The translations under genes were made by a program, and so were the position numbers. Source: Anaerotignum neopropionicum (GTDB lineage: Bacteria > Bacillota > Clostridia > Lachnospirales > Anaerotignaceae). Taken from it: a stretch of 64,000 nt of DNA. Each line of letters begins with the position of its first letter. Within the stretch, counting starts at the first letter, position 1. The notes beneath the pieces are model-generated. The model was given only the letters and a program-made list of their open reading frames with translations, ran no database searches and was not told where the DNA came from. This document shows, piece after piece, positions 28,022-36,442 of this stretch. Location: the NCBI RefSeq assembly GCF_001571775.1, contig NZ_LRVM01000007.1:56827-120826 (forward strand). The letters run 5' to 3'.

Positions 28022-28396
28022 ATGAGTGAACAAAGTGTAACGTTTCGTTATAGGATGTCAGATAGAGATGTATTTTATGGGGGCGGCGTGGTAAATGGTG
28101 CAAGAAGCATTACCCTTGCCAATGAAGCTGCAAACCGCTTGATGGCAAAGGTGTTTCAAAACACGGGGCATTGCATTGAGGTAAGAAAGGTGCGTCTATA
28201 TGAGCCTTGCTTTGCCGGGGATTATATGGAATTTATGGCAAGGGTGAGGAAAATGGAGGGAAATCGTGCGGTTCTTGAGGTGCGTTCCTTCAAAATTATT
28301 GAAGTGCCGGAGAATCCGCCATATCCAAGCTCCATAGATGTGCTTCCAGAGCCGCTTTTGTCTACTGTTGTGCAGTTTGTTTACGAAACCTATTAA
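28022..28396 (+). CDS. Hotdog-fold protein related to 3-aminoacyl-CoA ammonia-lyase, second copy
   Basis: 124 residues, starting at ATG 28022 behind AGAGGGA. Features: FRYRMSDRDVFYGGGVVNGARSITLANEAANRL, then the strand LYEPCFAGDYMEFMARV. Layout matches the Kal/beta-alanyl-CoA lyase group and the preceding gene, but it is shorter. The two may form one heteromeric enzyme, or act on different beta-amino acyl-CoAs (from uracil and thymine). A stump of an identical 3' end lies after etfA. Confidence 0.65.
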   Translation: MSEQSVTFRYRMSDRDVFYGGGVVNGARSITLANEAANRLMAKVFQNTGHCIEVRKVRLYEPCFAGDYMEFMARVRKMEGNRAVLEVRSFKIIEVPENPPYPSSIDVLPEPLLSTVVQFVYETY

Positions 28397-28400
28397 GCCT

Positions 28401-28937
28401 ATGGATACCATGGAATGTATAAAAAATCGGCGGAGTATACGGCGGTATTTGCCCAAAAAGGTAAAACGGGAGGTGATCGAACAGCTTGTTGATGCTGCCA
28501 GGTGGGCCCCATCGTGGAATAATTGCAAGGCAGTGCGGTATACTGTGGTGGATAAAGAGGAATACCTTCAAATGCTTGCGGATACGCTTATTGCACAGGA
28601 AAACATTCATATTGTAAAAAATGCGCCCTTGATTTTCGTTGTTTCCAATGTAAAAAAACGTTCCGGTTATGAACGGAATGGGTGTCTTTCTTCCGTCAAA
28701 GGGGAAAGCTGGGAGATGTTTGATGCAGGTGTGGCATGTCAAACACTATGCCTTGCGGCAACAGAGTTAGGGCTGGGTACGGTAATTATGGGGACTTTTG
28801 ATGAAGATGGCATTGCAAAGTTTATTGGGCTGCCCGAGAATGAAGAAATGATTGCGCTTGTTGCCTGCGGCTATGCCAATGAAGCCCCAAAAGCCCCAAG
28901 GAGGAAAGAAGTGGCTGAAATATTAAGGTTTCTATAA
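28401..28937 (+). CDS. Nitroreductase family flavoprotein
   Basis: About 178 residues: MECIKNRRSIRRYLPKKVKREVIEQLVDAARWAPSWNN at the FMN-binding N-terminus, DAGVACQTLCLAATELGLGTVIMG in the middle and VACGYANEAPKAPRRKEV at the end. It starts 4 bases after the previous stop, without a clear ribosome site, so translation is probably coupled. These FMN enzymes use NAD(P)H. Its role in the operon is unknown; it might act on an unsaturated or nitrogen-containing intermediate. Confidence 0.85.
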   Translation: MDTMECIKNRRSIRRYLPKKVKREVIEQLVDAARWAPSWNNCKAVRYTVVDKEEYLQMLADTLIAQENIHIVKNAPLIFVVSNVKKRSGYERNGCLSSVKGESWEMFDAGVACQTLCLAATELGLGTVIMGTFDEDGIAKFIGLPENEEMIALVACGYANEAPKAPRRKEVAEILRFL

Positions 28938-28982
28938 TGAAATCATGATATATTAGGGGAAAGAAGAACGTTGCTGAATTTT

Positions 28983-29012
28983 AAAGTCCTCCGCCATTTG
29001 ACGGGGGACTTT
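28983..29012. terminator. Terminator closing the P1 operon
   Basis: AAAGTCCTCCG / CGGGGGACTTT stem with one G-T pair, 46 bases after the nitroreductase stop and before the convergent MerR gene. Confidence 0.7.
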
Positions 29013-29048
29013 GGATTTTCACTAGGGAACGGATTGTATATTGATCAA

Positions 29049-29912
29049 TTATTTTTGATGTTTTTTTTCAATAGGTATGATAATTTTTGTGACATGTTCG
29101 TTTATATTATTAATATCAAGGGGGGAAATAATAAATTCTTCGGAAATAGGGCCGATGATTTTATATTGATTTTGATTAATCCATTGCACCAGACGTATAT
29201 GTGTATGTATAATGTCCGCATAATTGCCTACATGTATTGCAGTAGCTGCAGTGAAATTACCAAAGGTTCTAAAGCATTCTCCATCTCCTATGGCATCAAC
29301 AGTTGTACCGAATTCTATGTCGGTATCTGTAAACAAAAATTGCTCCAATGGATTGCAATAATATGTTACAATAATGGTACCTTTATTTTTAATATTTAAG
29401 TCATCACATAAATTAAGAATTTCCACCCATCTATGAACGGAAACGTCAATATTTGAGTAATTTGTCATGGTTTTTCTTGTGAAAACCAAATTCGTTTCAG
29501 GAATTTCTTCTATGGCAATATCCTCAAGGCATATTTCGCCTTTAATATTTAAAAGGTCTACACCTGTTTTTAAGCGTTGAAGGAAGGCGTTGGTGGAGGC
29601 ATATTTTTTTTGGAGGCAATTGATTTCATCCAAAAGCTCCTCTAGCTTTTGTTCTATATTTTTTTCCAGACCATCTGCTTTGTTGCCCGTAATGATATTT
29701 TGTATTTCTTTTAGCCCAAAATCCATTGTACGAAGTTTGCGAATAATACAAAGGGTAATCAATTGATTTTTGCTGTAGTATCTGTATCTGTTGATTTCAT
29801 CTCGAAATTCGGGAACAACGAGTTTTATTTCATCGTAATAACGCAAGGTTTTGCTGGGAATATTACAAATTTCTGAAACTTCTCTTATAGAATATTTGTG
29901 GTTTTCACTCAT
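29049..29912 (-). CDS. MerR family activator with GyrI-like effector domain
   Basis: 287 residues. The N-terminal MerR winged helix YSIREVSEICNIPSKTLRYYDEIKLV...NRYRYYSKNQ is followed by a dimerising coiled coil (about 85-125) and a C-terminal GyrI/BmrR-type effector-binding domain (from about 130). Such proteins activate promoters with over-long 19 bp spacers. Both cargo promoters P1 and P2 have exactly that spacing, so this gene, lying between the two operons, is the probable regulator. The inducer could be a pyrimidine, a beta-amino acid or an acyl-CoA; unknown. Confidence 0.85.
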   Translation of the reverse strand: MSENHKYSIREVSEICNIPSKTLRYYDEIKLVVPEFRDEINRYRYYSKNQLITLCIIRKLRTMDFGLKEIQNIITGNKADGLEKNIEQKLEELLDEINCLQKKYASTNAFLQRLKTGVDLLNIKGEICLEDIAIEEIPETNLVFTRKTMTNYSNIDVSVHRWVEILNLCDDLNIKNKGTIIVTYYCNPLEQFLFTDTDIEFGTTVDAIGDGECFRTFGNFTAATAIHVGNYADIIHTHIRLVQWINQNQYKIIGPISEEFIISPLDINNINEHVTKIIIPIEKKHQK

Positions 29913-30082
29913 TTTCTCATCCTCCCCATAAAGAATATAGTGTATTATAGCATAATTAAATAATTAATTCAAATTGAATGAGGAGAAGAAAACAACAAAA
30001 ATCATTGTTTTGTCATACTTGTTTTATTTATGTAACTTTTTTATTATGAAAAAAAATACATTTTAGTTAATAAGATACAGCA

Positions 30083-30098
30083 GTAGGAAGGTTTTGGA
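30083..30098 (+). promoter_or_regulatory. Upstream motif of cargo promoter P2
   Basis: GTAGGAAGGTTTTGG. GGAAGG begins 55 bases before the -35 box, matching the motif and spacing at P1. Confidence 0.5.
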
Positions 30099-30140
30099 AA
30101 AAAACAAATAATTTTAAATAAAAAATAAATAGAAATAAGG

Positions 30141-30171
30141 TTGACATTCCCCTTACAGCAATGGCTATAAT
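30141..30171 (+). promoter_or_regulatory. Promoter P2 of the pyrimidine operon, 19 bp spacer
   Basis: TTGACA (30141-30146), 19 base spacer TTCC...GGC, TATAAT (30166-30171). It shares TTGACATTCC and GGCTATAA with P1. Long spacer suggests MerR-type activation by DNA untwisting. Confidence 0.75.
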
Positions 30172-30558
30172 TAAGCCAAGATAATTGTTTAATAATTATA
30201 GTTTTATTAATTAGTTAATATATTATTTGACATAATTATGCAAAAAAACAAACAAAGAAATTATAGATGAAGTGTATTATATCCAATTTTTATTTTTTAT
30301 TATAAAAAAAGTTGGATGATTTTATTTTAAAGCGAAAATGATTATGATTCGTCAAATTGGAGTGTTCGTAAGTATAAGCTTAGAAGGAATGCTTAAAAAT
30401 GGGACTTATTACTATGATTTTATTTTTCATAGGTTATAAATAAGCGTAATCAATACTGTATTTTATAAAAAACAAAGGAAAGGAGGTAAGACAAGGCACA
30501 TAGGCAATGGTGGCAGAAAGAAAAAAGCTATTTTATGAACAAGGAAAGGTGAGTGTGA

Positions 30559-31917
30559 ATGGACTTATTAATTAAAAACGGTACTATTGTAACAGAAAAA
30601 GAGATGTTTCGGGGCGATATTGCTGTAAAAGATGGAATTATAGTTGCAATTGGCAACGACCTCTCTGACATTCCTTGTAAAAATGTAGTTGATGCAATAG
30701 GCAAGCTTGTTTTGCCTGGGGCCATTGATGCACATACCCATCTTGCAATGCCTTTTGGTGGTACGGTTTCTGCGGATGATTACTATGCAGGAACAAGAGC
30801 AGCAGCTTGTGGTGGAACGACAACGGTTTTTGATTTTGCACTTCAGGATTTCAACGAAAAGATGGTTGATGTAGTAAAAAGAAGAGATGCACTTGCAGCA
30901 CCCCAAGCAGCCGTGGATTATGCCTTCCATATCGGTGTAAAGGATGTTCACGGTGAACTTTTGGATTCTATGAAAGAGGCTGTTGAATATGGCGTTCCTT
31001 CCTTCAAAGTTTTTATGGTTTATGACTTTGGCGTAACTGACGGTGTATTCTACAAGGTTTTGGCAAAGGCAAAGGAAATTGGCGCAATGATTAGTGTTCA
31101 TGCTGAAAATAATGAAATGGTAAACATGCTGGTGGAAAAATATATTTCCGAAGGAAAAACCGATGCATGGCATCACTATTTATCACGTCCCGAGTTTGTG
31201 GAAGCCGAGGCAGACTCCAGAGCCATTGCCTGGGCAAAATCCTTGGATGCTTCTCTTTACATAGTACATTTGGCAAATAAGCAGGGTGTTGAATATGTAA
31301 CCAAGGCAAAAGAGGAGGGCTATCATATTTATGCTGAAACCTGTCCTCAATATTTACACTTTACTTGTGATGTATATAAAAGAGAAGACGGAAGAAATTT
31401 TGTTTGTTCACCTCCAATGAAAGGGCAAGAAAGCCAGGATGCTCTTTGGGAAGCCCTGAAAAGAGGAGACATTGACACGGTAGCCACAGATCATTGCCCG
31501 TTCCAGCAGGCTGAAAAGGATTGGGGCAAAGACGATTTCAGAAAAATCCCCAATGGCTGTGCCGGTGTTGAAAATATGTATCCTTATATGCTTGGAAAGG
31601 CAAATGAAGGAGTCATTCCGTTTACCAAGGCTGTTGAGGTTTGTTCCTCTAATCCAGCAAGAATTTTTGGTTGCACACAAAAAGGCAGCTTAACCGTTGG
31701 AAAAGATGCGGATATTGTTATTTACGATCCTGAAAAAGATTTTACTGTAACTTGCGAAAATATGCATTCAGATTATGATCACACAGTTTGGGAAGGTACG
31801 AAGCTTCATGGCTATCCTGTGAAAACCTTCTCAAGAGGTCGCTTGGTTTATGATAATGGTGAATTTGTTGGGGAACCAGGCTGGGGCAAATTATTAAAAA
31901 GAAAGTTAAGCCAATAA
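30559..31917 (+). CDS. hydA: Dihydropyrimidinase (hydantoinase)
   Basis: Amidohydrolase opening dihydrouracil to N-carbamoyl-beta-alanine. Metal ligands are visible: His59 and His61 in DAHTHLAMPFGG, carboxylated Lys150 in SFKVFMVYDF, His181 in VHAEN, and Asp in VATDHCPF. ETCPQYL is also typical. Length 452 is normal. Starts at ATG behind GGAAAGGTGAG. First gene of the P2 operon, followed by transporter, amidase and PreT/PreA genes. Confidence 0.93.
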   Translation: MDLLIKNGTIVTEKEMFRGDIAVKDGIIVAIGNDLSDIPCKNVVDAIGKLVLPGAIDAHTHLAMPFGGTVSADDYYAGTRAAACGGTTTVFDFALQDFNEKMVDVVKRRDALAAPQAAVDYAFHIGVKDVHGELLDSMKEAVEYGVPSFKVFMVYDFGVTDGVFYKVLAKAKEIGAMISVHAENNEMVNMLVEKYISEGKTDAWHHYLSRPEFVEAEADSRAIAWAKSLDASLYIVHLANKQGVEYVTKAKEEGYHIYAETCPQYLHFTCDVYKREDGRNFVCSPPMKGQESQDALWEALKRGDIDTVATDHCPFQQAEKDWGKDDFRKIPNGCAGVENMYPYMLGKANEGVIPFTKAVEVCSSNPARIFGCTQKGSLTVGKDADIVIYDPEKDFTVTCENMHSDYDHTVWEGTKLHGYPVKTFSRGRLVYDNGEFVGEPGWGKLLKRKLSQ

Positions 31918-31943
31918 AATCTAAAAAAATTGGAGAGGGTTAT

Positions 31944-33539
31944 ATGAGTAAATACACGCAACAGGAAAAAAACGGCCTTTTTGAATTAACACCGCAAGCC
32001 GCTTCCGAACTGAGCAATTCTCAATACTATAATTCGGACTTGGCGCCAACCACTGTAAATGAAAGAACCTGGAATGCCTTTAGTATTTGTAACCTTTGGG
32101 TAGGTATGTCAATTTGCGTTCCGTCCTTGGCGCTTGCGTCTTCTTTGGTTGCTTTGGGTATTTCCCCCATGCTTGCTGTAATCAATGTTATTTTAGGTAA
32201 CCTTATTGTATTAATTCCAATTCAGTTAAACTCTAAAATTGGTACGAAATATGGTATTCCATTCCCTATTTTCTCCAGAATGACCTTTGGAAACAAGGGA
32301 ACTCATCTGCCAACTTTTTCCAGATCAATTATAGCCTGTGGTTGGACAGCAGTACAAAGCTGGGTTGGCGGCGGAGCAATTGCTGCTTTGATTGGTGTCG
32401 CCATTCCTATGTTTGCCGACCAAAACGTGACGGTTGCCCTTCCTGGGAATGATCATGTTGTTGTTGGACAGATGATCGGATTCTTTATCTTTATCCTTTT
32501 GGTATTTTTAGTTGCTTATAATGGCATGGAAAAAGTAAGATGGGTACAAAATATTGGTGGGCCAATTTTAATTATTGTAATTTTAGGCTTGCTGTTATGG
32601 TCCTTAAATGCAATCGCTACTTCCGGACATTCTATGGCAGATGTATTTGCTGTTGGTAACGATCCGGCTTTAATTGAACGAAACGGTGGTTTTGCCTTTG
32701 TTTACATGGCAGGATTGACAGGAAATATTGCTTTCTGGTCAACAATGGCCCTTAATATTCCTGACTTTTCCAGATTTGCAAAGAGCCAAAAGAGCCAGTT
32801 TATGGGACAGCTGACAGGTATGCCAATTCCTATGGCTTTGTGCGCATTCGTTGGTGCCTTATTTGCACAAGCAACAAAATATACGGTGGGTGAAGCCTTA
32901 TTTGATCCTACAAGCGTATTCTACTATGTGGATAGCAAAGCACTGGTTGTTGTTTGTGCAATTGGTGTAATTATGGCAACCATTACAACCTGTGTTGCTG
33001 CAAACGTTGTTGCTCCCTCAAATGGTTTTTCCAATATTTCTCCCAAGAAAATCAGCTATAAAAAAGGTGTAATTATTTCTTGCCTCATAGCAACCTTTGT
33101 CACCCAGCCTTGGTGGATTTATGGTTCCGGCGCAAGCTATATTTTCACATGGTTGAATAATTATGGAACAATTATTGCTCCAGTTGCTGCAATTTTAATT
33201 GCCGACTACTTCATCTGTAAAAAGCAGTTGGTTGACGTTGCAGGATTGTATCAAGGAGAAGGCGGCAGATATTGGTATGATGGCGGTTGGAATAAAAATG
33301 CAATGATTGCTTGGGGTGTTTCCTTCATTATTCCGTTGGTTGGCAACACAGCGTTGAAATATCAAGCAGGTTCTGGCTTGAAGCCTAACTTCATTCAATT
33401 TTTGGCAGCAAACGGATACATTATATCCTTTGTCATTGCGATTATCGTTTATGTTGCTTTAATGAAGTCTTCACAAGGCAAAGCGCATTATGGCTTTGTA
33501 AGTGAAGATGAGCATGAAGGGTTTACAGTGAGAGAATGA
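31944..33539 (+). CDS. NCS1 family nucleobase/hydantoin permease
   Basis: 531 residues with about 12 membrane helices. The N-terminus has NERTWNAFSICNLWVGMSICV, typical of NCS1 (Mhp1-like) carriers, then the GIPFPIFSRMTFGNKGTHLP motif of helix 3 and CGWTAVQSWVGGGAI. NCS1 carriers take up uracil, hydantoins, allantoin or cytosine with Na+ or H+. In this operon uracil, thymine or a dihydro derivative is the probable substrate. Confidence 0.9.
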   Translation: MSKYTQQEKNGLFELTPQAASELSNSQYYNSDLAPTTVNERTWNAFSICNLWVGMSICVPSLALASSLVALGISPMLAVINVILGNLIVLIPIQLNSKIGTKYGIPFPIFSRMTFGNKGTHLPTFSRSIIACGWTAVQSWVGGGAIAALIGVAIPMFADQNVTVALPGNDHVVVGQMIGFFIFILLVFLVAYNGMEKVRWVQNIGGPILIIVILGLLLWSLNAIATSGHSMADVFAVGNDPALIERNGGFAFVYMAGLTGNIAFWSTMALNIPDFSRFAKSQKSQFMGQLTGMPIPMALCAFVGALFAQATKYTVGEALFDPTSVFYYVDSKALVVVCAIGVIMATITTCVAANVVAPSNGFSNISPKKISYKKGVIISCLIATFVTQPWWIYGSGASYIFTWLNNYGTIIAPVAAILIADYFICKKQLVDVAGLYQGEGGRYWYDGGWNKNAMIAWGVSFIIPLVGNTALKYQAGSGLKPNFIQFLAANGYIISFVIAIIVYVALMKSSQGKAHYGFVSEDEHEGFTVRE

Positions 33540-33606
33540 TATGAAATAAATTAGGGGCTTGAAGATTCACCTCAAAACATGTTCCTAACGGACAAAGAAA
33601 TAAACT

Positions 33607-33643
33607 CGGAAATTCCCGCTGCCTTTGGGAACGGGAATTTCCG
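33607..33643 (+). promoter_or_regulatory. Intercistronic hairpin after the permease gene
   Basis: Perfect 12 bp inverted repeat CGGAAATTCCCG / CGGGAATTTCCG without a T run. It may stabilise the upstream mRNA segment or lower downstream expression. Confidence 0.55.
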
Positions 33644-33698
33644 AAAAGCCCGTTAAATAAAGATAAAAACTAAAGTATGTAGAAAGAAGGAATGAATT

Positions 33699-34961
33699 AT
33701 GTACAGATGCAGTTTAGAAAAAATGAGTGACAAAATCAGAACTTTTTCTAAGTTTGGTGACGCGGGACACGGCGGAATTACCAGGTACTCTTTATCTGAT
33801 GAGGCGAAGCAAGCAAGGGAATATTATACAGAAAAGATGAAAAAAATTGGTGCAACCATTGAAATGGATGACTTTGCCAATATGTACGCAACCTTACCGG
33901 GAAGTGATCCGAATGCAAAAAGAATTGTAATGGCTTCCCATGTGGATTCCGTTAAAAACGGCGGCAATTATGACGGTATTTTAGGTGTTATTAGTGCGAT
34001 GGAGGTTTTGGAAACCGTAGTGGCAGAAAAAATTCCTCATAAGCATCCGTTAACCGCAATGATCTGGACAAATGAAGAAGGCTCTTTATATCCTCCCGCA
34101 ATGATGTGTTCAGGCGTTGTTTGTAATGAATACTTACCTGAAGGTATTGCAAAAAACTTTAAAGAGGAAAATATGCTTGCTTCTAAGAGCGTTTTGGATA
34201 GAACAACAACCTTTGGCGAAGCCCTTGAAAAAAGCGGTTATAAAGGTGCTAAGGAAAATCGTTTAAGCCCAGACAAGTATGAGGCAATGTTTGAATTGCA
34301 CATTGAACAGGGTCCTATTTTGGAAAATGCTGGTTTGGATGTTGGTGTAGTTACTTGTGTATTGGGTATGTTTAACACCAGAGTGAAATTCTATGGCCAA
34401 GCTGCCCATGCCGGTACATTCCCTATGGAATACCGTCAGGATGCTCTTTATGCAGCTGCACAGGCAATTTGCTATTTGCATGAAGAAATTGATAAATTAG
34501 GTCATCCCGAATTGGTTTATACCACAGGTGAAATTGTAGCTCATCCTTGCGTACATACTGTAATTCCCGATTATGTGGACTTCTCCATTGATGTTCGTCA
34601 TGAAGACCCTGAAGTGCTCAAAAAAGTATATCAGATTGTAAGAGGGTTGGATGGACCGGAATTGGCAAAATGTCGTTGTGAAGTCGTTGACCAGTGGAAT
34701 CGAGATACAGTTTATTTTGATAAAAAATTGGTTGGCTATGTAAAACAGGCAGCAGAGGAACTGGGAAGCAAGCATCAATACATCAATAGCGGTGCAGGCC
34801 ATGATGCGCAGTTTGCGGCATATGTTTTGCCTACTACCATGATATTTGCTTCTTCAGAAAAGGGTCTATCTCACTGTGAACCAGAGCATACCAGTGATGA
34901 GGTCTGCACAGAGAGTGCCAGTGTATTACTCAATGCAGTTTTGAAGTGCGATATGGAATAG
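33699..34961 (+). CDS. N-carbamoyl-beta-alanine amidase (M20-type beta-ureidopropionase)
   Basis: Zn-dependent M20 amidase of 420 residues: metal ligands in ASHVDSV, GGNYDGILG, TNEEGSLYPPAMMCSG, ELHIEQGPIL and SGAGHDAQF; the dimerisation domain has AAHAGTFPMEYRQDA. These enzymes hydrolyse N-carbamoyl amino acids to free amino acid, ammonia and CO2. Its place beside dihydropyrimidinase points to N-carbamoyl-beta-alanine (and the thymine analogue). Confidence 0.88.
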   Translation: MYRCSLEKMSDKIRTFSKFGDAGHGGITRYSLSDEAKQAREYYTEKMKKIGATIEMDDFANMYATLPGSDPNAKRIVMASHVDSVKNGGNYDGILGVISAMEVLETVVAEKIPHKHPLTAMIWTNEEGSLYPPAMMCSGVVCNEYLPEGIAKNFKEENMLASKSVLDRTTTFGEALEKSGYKGAKENRLSPDKYEAMFELHIEQGPILENAGLDVGVVTCVLGMFNTRVKFYGQAAHAGTFPMEYRQDALYAAAQAICYLHEEIDKLGHPELVYTTGEIVAHPCVHTVIPDYVDFSIDVRHEDPEVLKKVYQIVRGLDGPELAKCRCEVVDQWNRDTVYFDKKLVGYVKQAAEELGSKHQYINSGAGHDAQFAAYVLPTTMIFASSEKGLSHCEPEHTSDEVCTESASVLLNAVLKCDME

Positions 34962-35163
34962 TCTTTGTAAAAAATGAGAAATACATTTTTACAACTTAGA
35001 CAGCTGGGAGGTGGCTGAAAGAAACAATTTTGAGGCGCCTCCTTCTTTTATCACATCACTTGTTTTAATAAATAGCAAGGGAAAAAGTCAAAGGACTTAG
35101 GGAAGGTCTAGGCGGATTTTACGAGTTTACATAAGCTTAGATATTTGAGAGGAGTTGAAGAAT

Positions 35164-36441
35164 TTGAGTAAAGTAAATAAACCAACATATGTTTCGGATG
35201 CTGTTGTGGGACTCACACCGAGAACGGCCATAGAGGAGGCTTCAAGATGCTTATTATGCCATGACGCCCCTTGCAGCAAAAGCTGTCCTGCGGGGACTGA
35301 TCCTGCAAAATTTATTCGTTCCATTCGTTTTAGAAATGTGAAGGGCGCAGCAGAAACAATCAGAGAAAACAATGTTTTGGGGGGGAGCTGTGCCAGAGTC
35401 TGTCCATATGATAGACTTTGCGAAGAAGCTTGCAGCAGATGCGGCATTGACAGACCCATAGAAATTGGGAAATTGCAAAGGTATGCAATTGAACAAGAGG
35501 AAGCTTTGAATATGACTGTTTTAAAAGCTCCCGAAGCAAAAAAAGAAGCGAAAGTTGCTTGTATTGGTTCAGGTCCTGCTTCTCTGGCTTGTGCGGCTAA
35601 GCTTGCAATGGAAGGCTACGAGGTTACAATTTACGAAGCTGAGGAAAAGGCTGGCGGCGTATTAACCTATGGCATTGCCCCCGCCAGATTACCACAGCAT
35701 GTGGTTGACCATGATATTGAAACAGTGAAGAATTTGGGTGTGAAGTTTATTTTTAATACCAAGGTTGGGAAGGATATTACCATGGAAGCCTTGCAGGAAG
35801 ATTATGCGGCTATTTTTATCGGCACAGGCTTATGGCAGGAAAAATTGCCGGATATTCCCGGTGTTCAATTGCCGGGGGTTATGGCAGCGGCAGATTTCCT
35901 GAAAAAAGCAAGAAAATCAGAAGGTACATACAATCCCGGTAGAAGAGTCATTGTCATTGGTGGCGGCAATGTTGCCATGGATTGTGCAGTTTCGGCAAAA
36001 CTATTGGGTGCGGAAAAGGTTGATATTTATTATAGAAGAACCATCGAGGAAGCACCTGCGGATATGGCTGAATTCCAGTATGTACTTTCTTTAGGCATCT
36101 CCATTACCACAAACTTTGCACCTGCTGAGGTCATTGGAACGGAAAAAGTGGAAGCCATGAAATTCAAAGGAAGAGATGGCGAATCCGAAGCAAAGGTTGC
36201 TGTGGATACCATTGTTTTTGCAATCGGACAAGGTGCGGAGGATATGGGGGAATTGGCGCCGTTTGCCTTAAATGAAAAGGGGTTAATTATAATAGATGAT
36301 GGCTGTAAAACAAATATAGACGGCATCTTTGCCGGCGGAGACATTGCTTTGGGCGGAAAAACCGTTGTGGAAGCTGTTGCATCGGGAAAGGCTGCAGCGG
36401 CAGAAATGATGAATTATCTTGCAAAGAAAGAGGTGAACTAA
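35164..36441 (+). CDS. preT: NAD-dependent dihydropyrimidine dehydrogenase, PreT subunit
   Basis: GltD-like flavoprotein. Two N-terminal Cys clusters ([14 protein letters not shown] and [19 protein letters not shown]) bind 4Fe-4S centres; [15 protein letters not shown] binds FAD and [12 protein letters not shown] binds NAD(P)[13 protein letters not shown] closes the FAD domain. With PreA it reduces uracil/thymine using NADH. Starts are unusual: GAGAGGAG precedes a TTG at 35155 with no gap, so the second TTG at 35164 is preferred. Confidence 0.9.
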   Translation: MSKVNKPTYVSDAVVGLTPRTAIEEASRCLLCHDAPCSKSCPAGTDPAKFIRSIRFRNVKGAAETIRENNVLGGSCARVCPYDRLCEEACSRCGIDRPIEIGKLQRYAIEQEEALNMTVLKAPEAKKEAKVACIGSGPASLACAAKLAMEGYEVTIYEAEEKAGGVLTYGIAPARLPQHVVDHDIETVKNLGVKFIFNTKVGKDITMEALQEDYAAIFIGTGLWQEKLPDIPGVQLPGVMAAADFLKKARKSEGTYNPGRRVIVIGGGNVAMDCAVSAKLLGAEKVDIYYRRTIEEAPADMAEFQYVLSLGISITTNFAPAEVIGTEKVEAMKFKGRDGESEAKVAVDTIVFAIGQGAEDMGELAPFALNEKGLIIIDDGCKTNIDGIFAGGDIALGGKTVVEAVASGKAAAAEMMNYLAKKEVN

Positions 36442-36442
36442 A

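Larger units (their letters stand above)
29913..30558. other. Control region between merR and the pyrimidine operon
   Basis: 646 very AT-rich bases. It contains promoter P2, its upstream motif, and the divergent merR promoter (not located). After P2 comes a leader of nearly 390 bases with a strong AGGAGG at 30481. A 22-codon frame from ATG 30507 to 30575 overlaps the start of the dihydropyrimidinase gene and might be a leader peptide. Confidence 0.5.

Noticed and set aside
28971..29399. 142-codon plus-strand frame opposite the MerR gene
   Set aside because: It mirrors the well-supported MerR coding frame and has no recognisable domain.
30507..30575. 22-codon leader peptide before the dihydropyrimidinase
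   Set aside because: The ribosome site is too far from its ATG and it overlaps the next start; kept only as a note in the control region.
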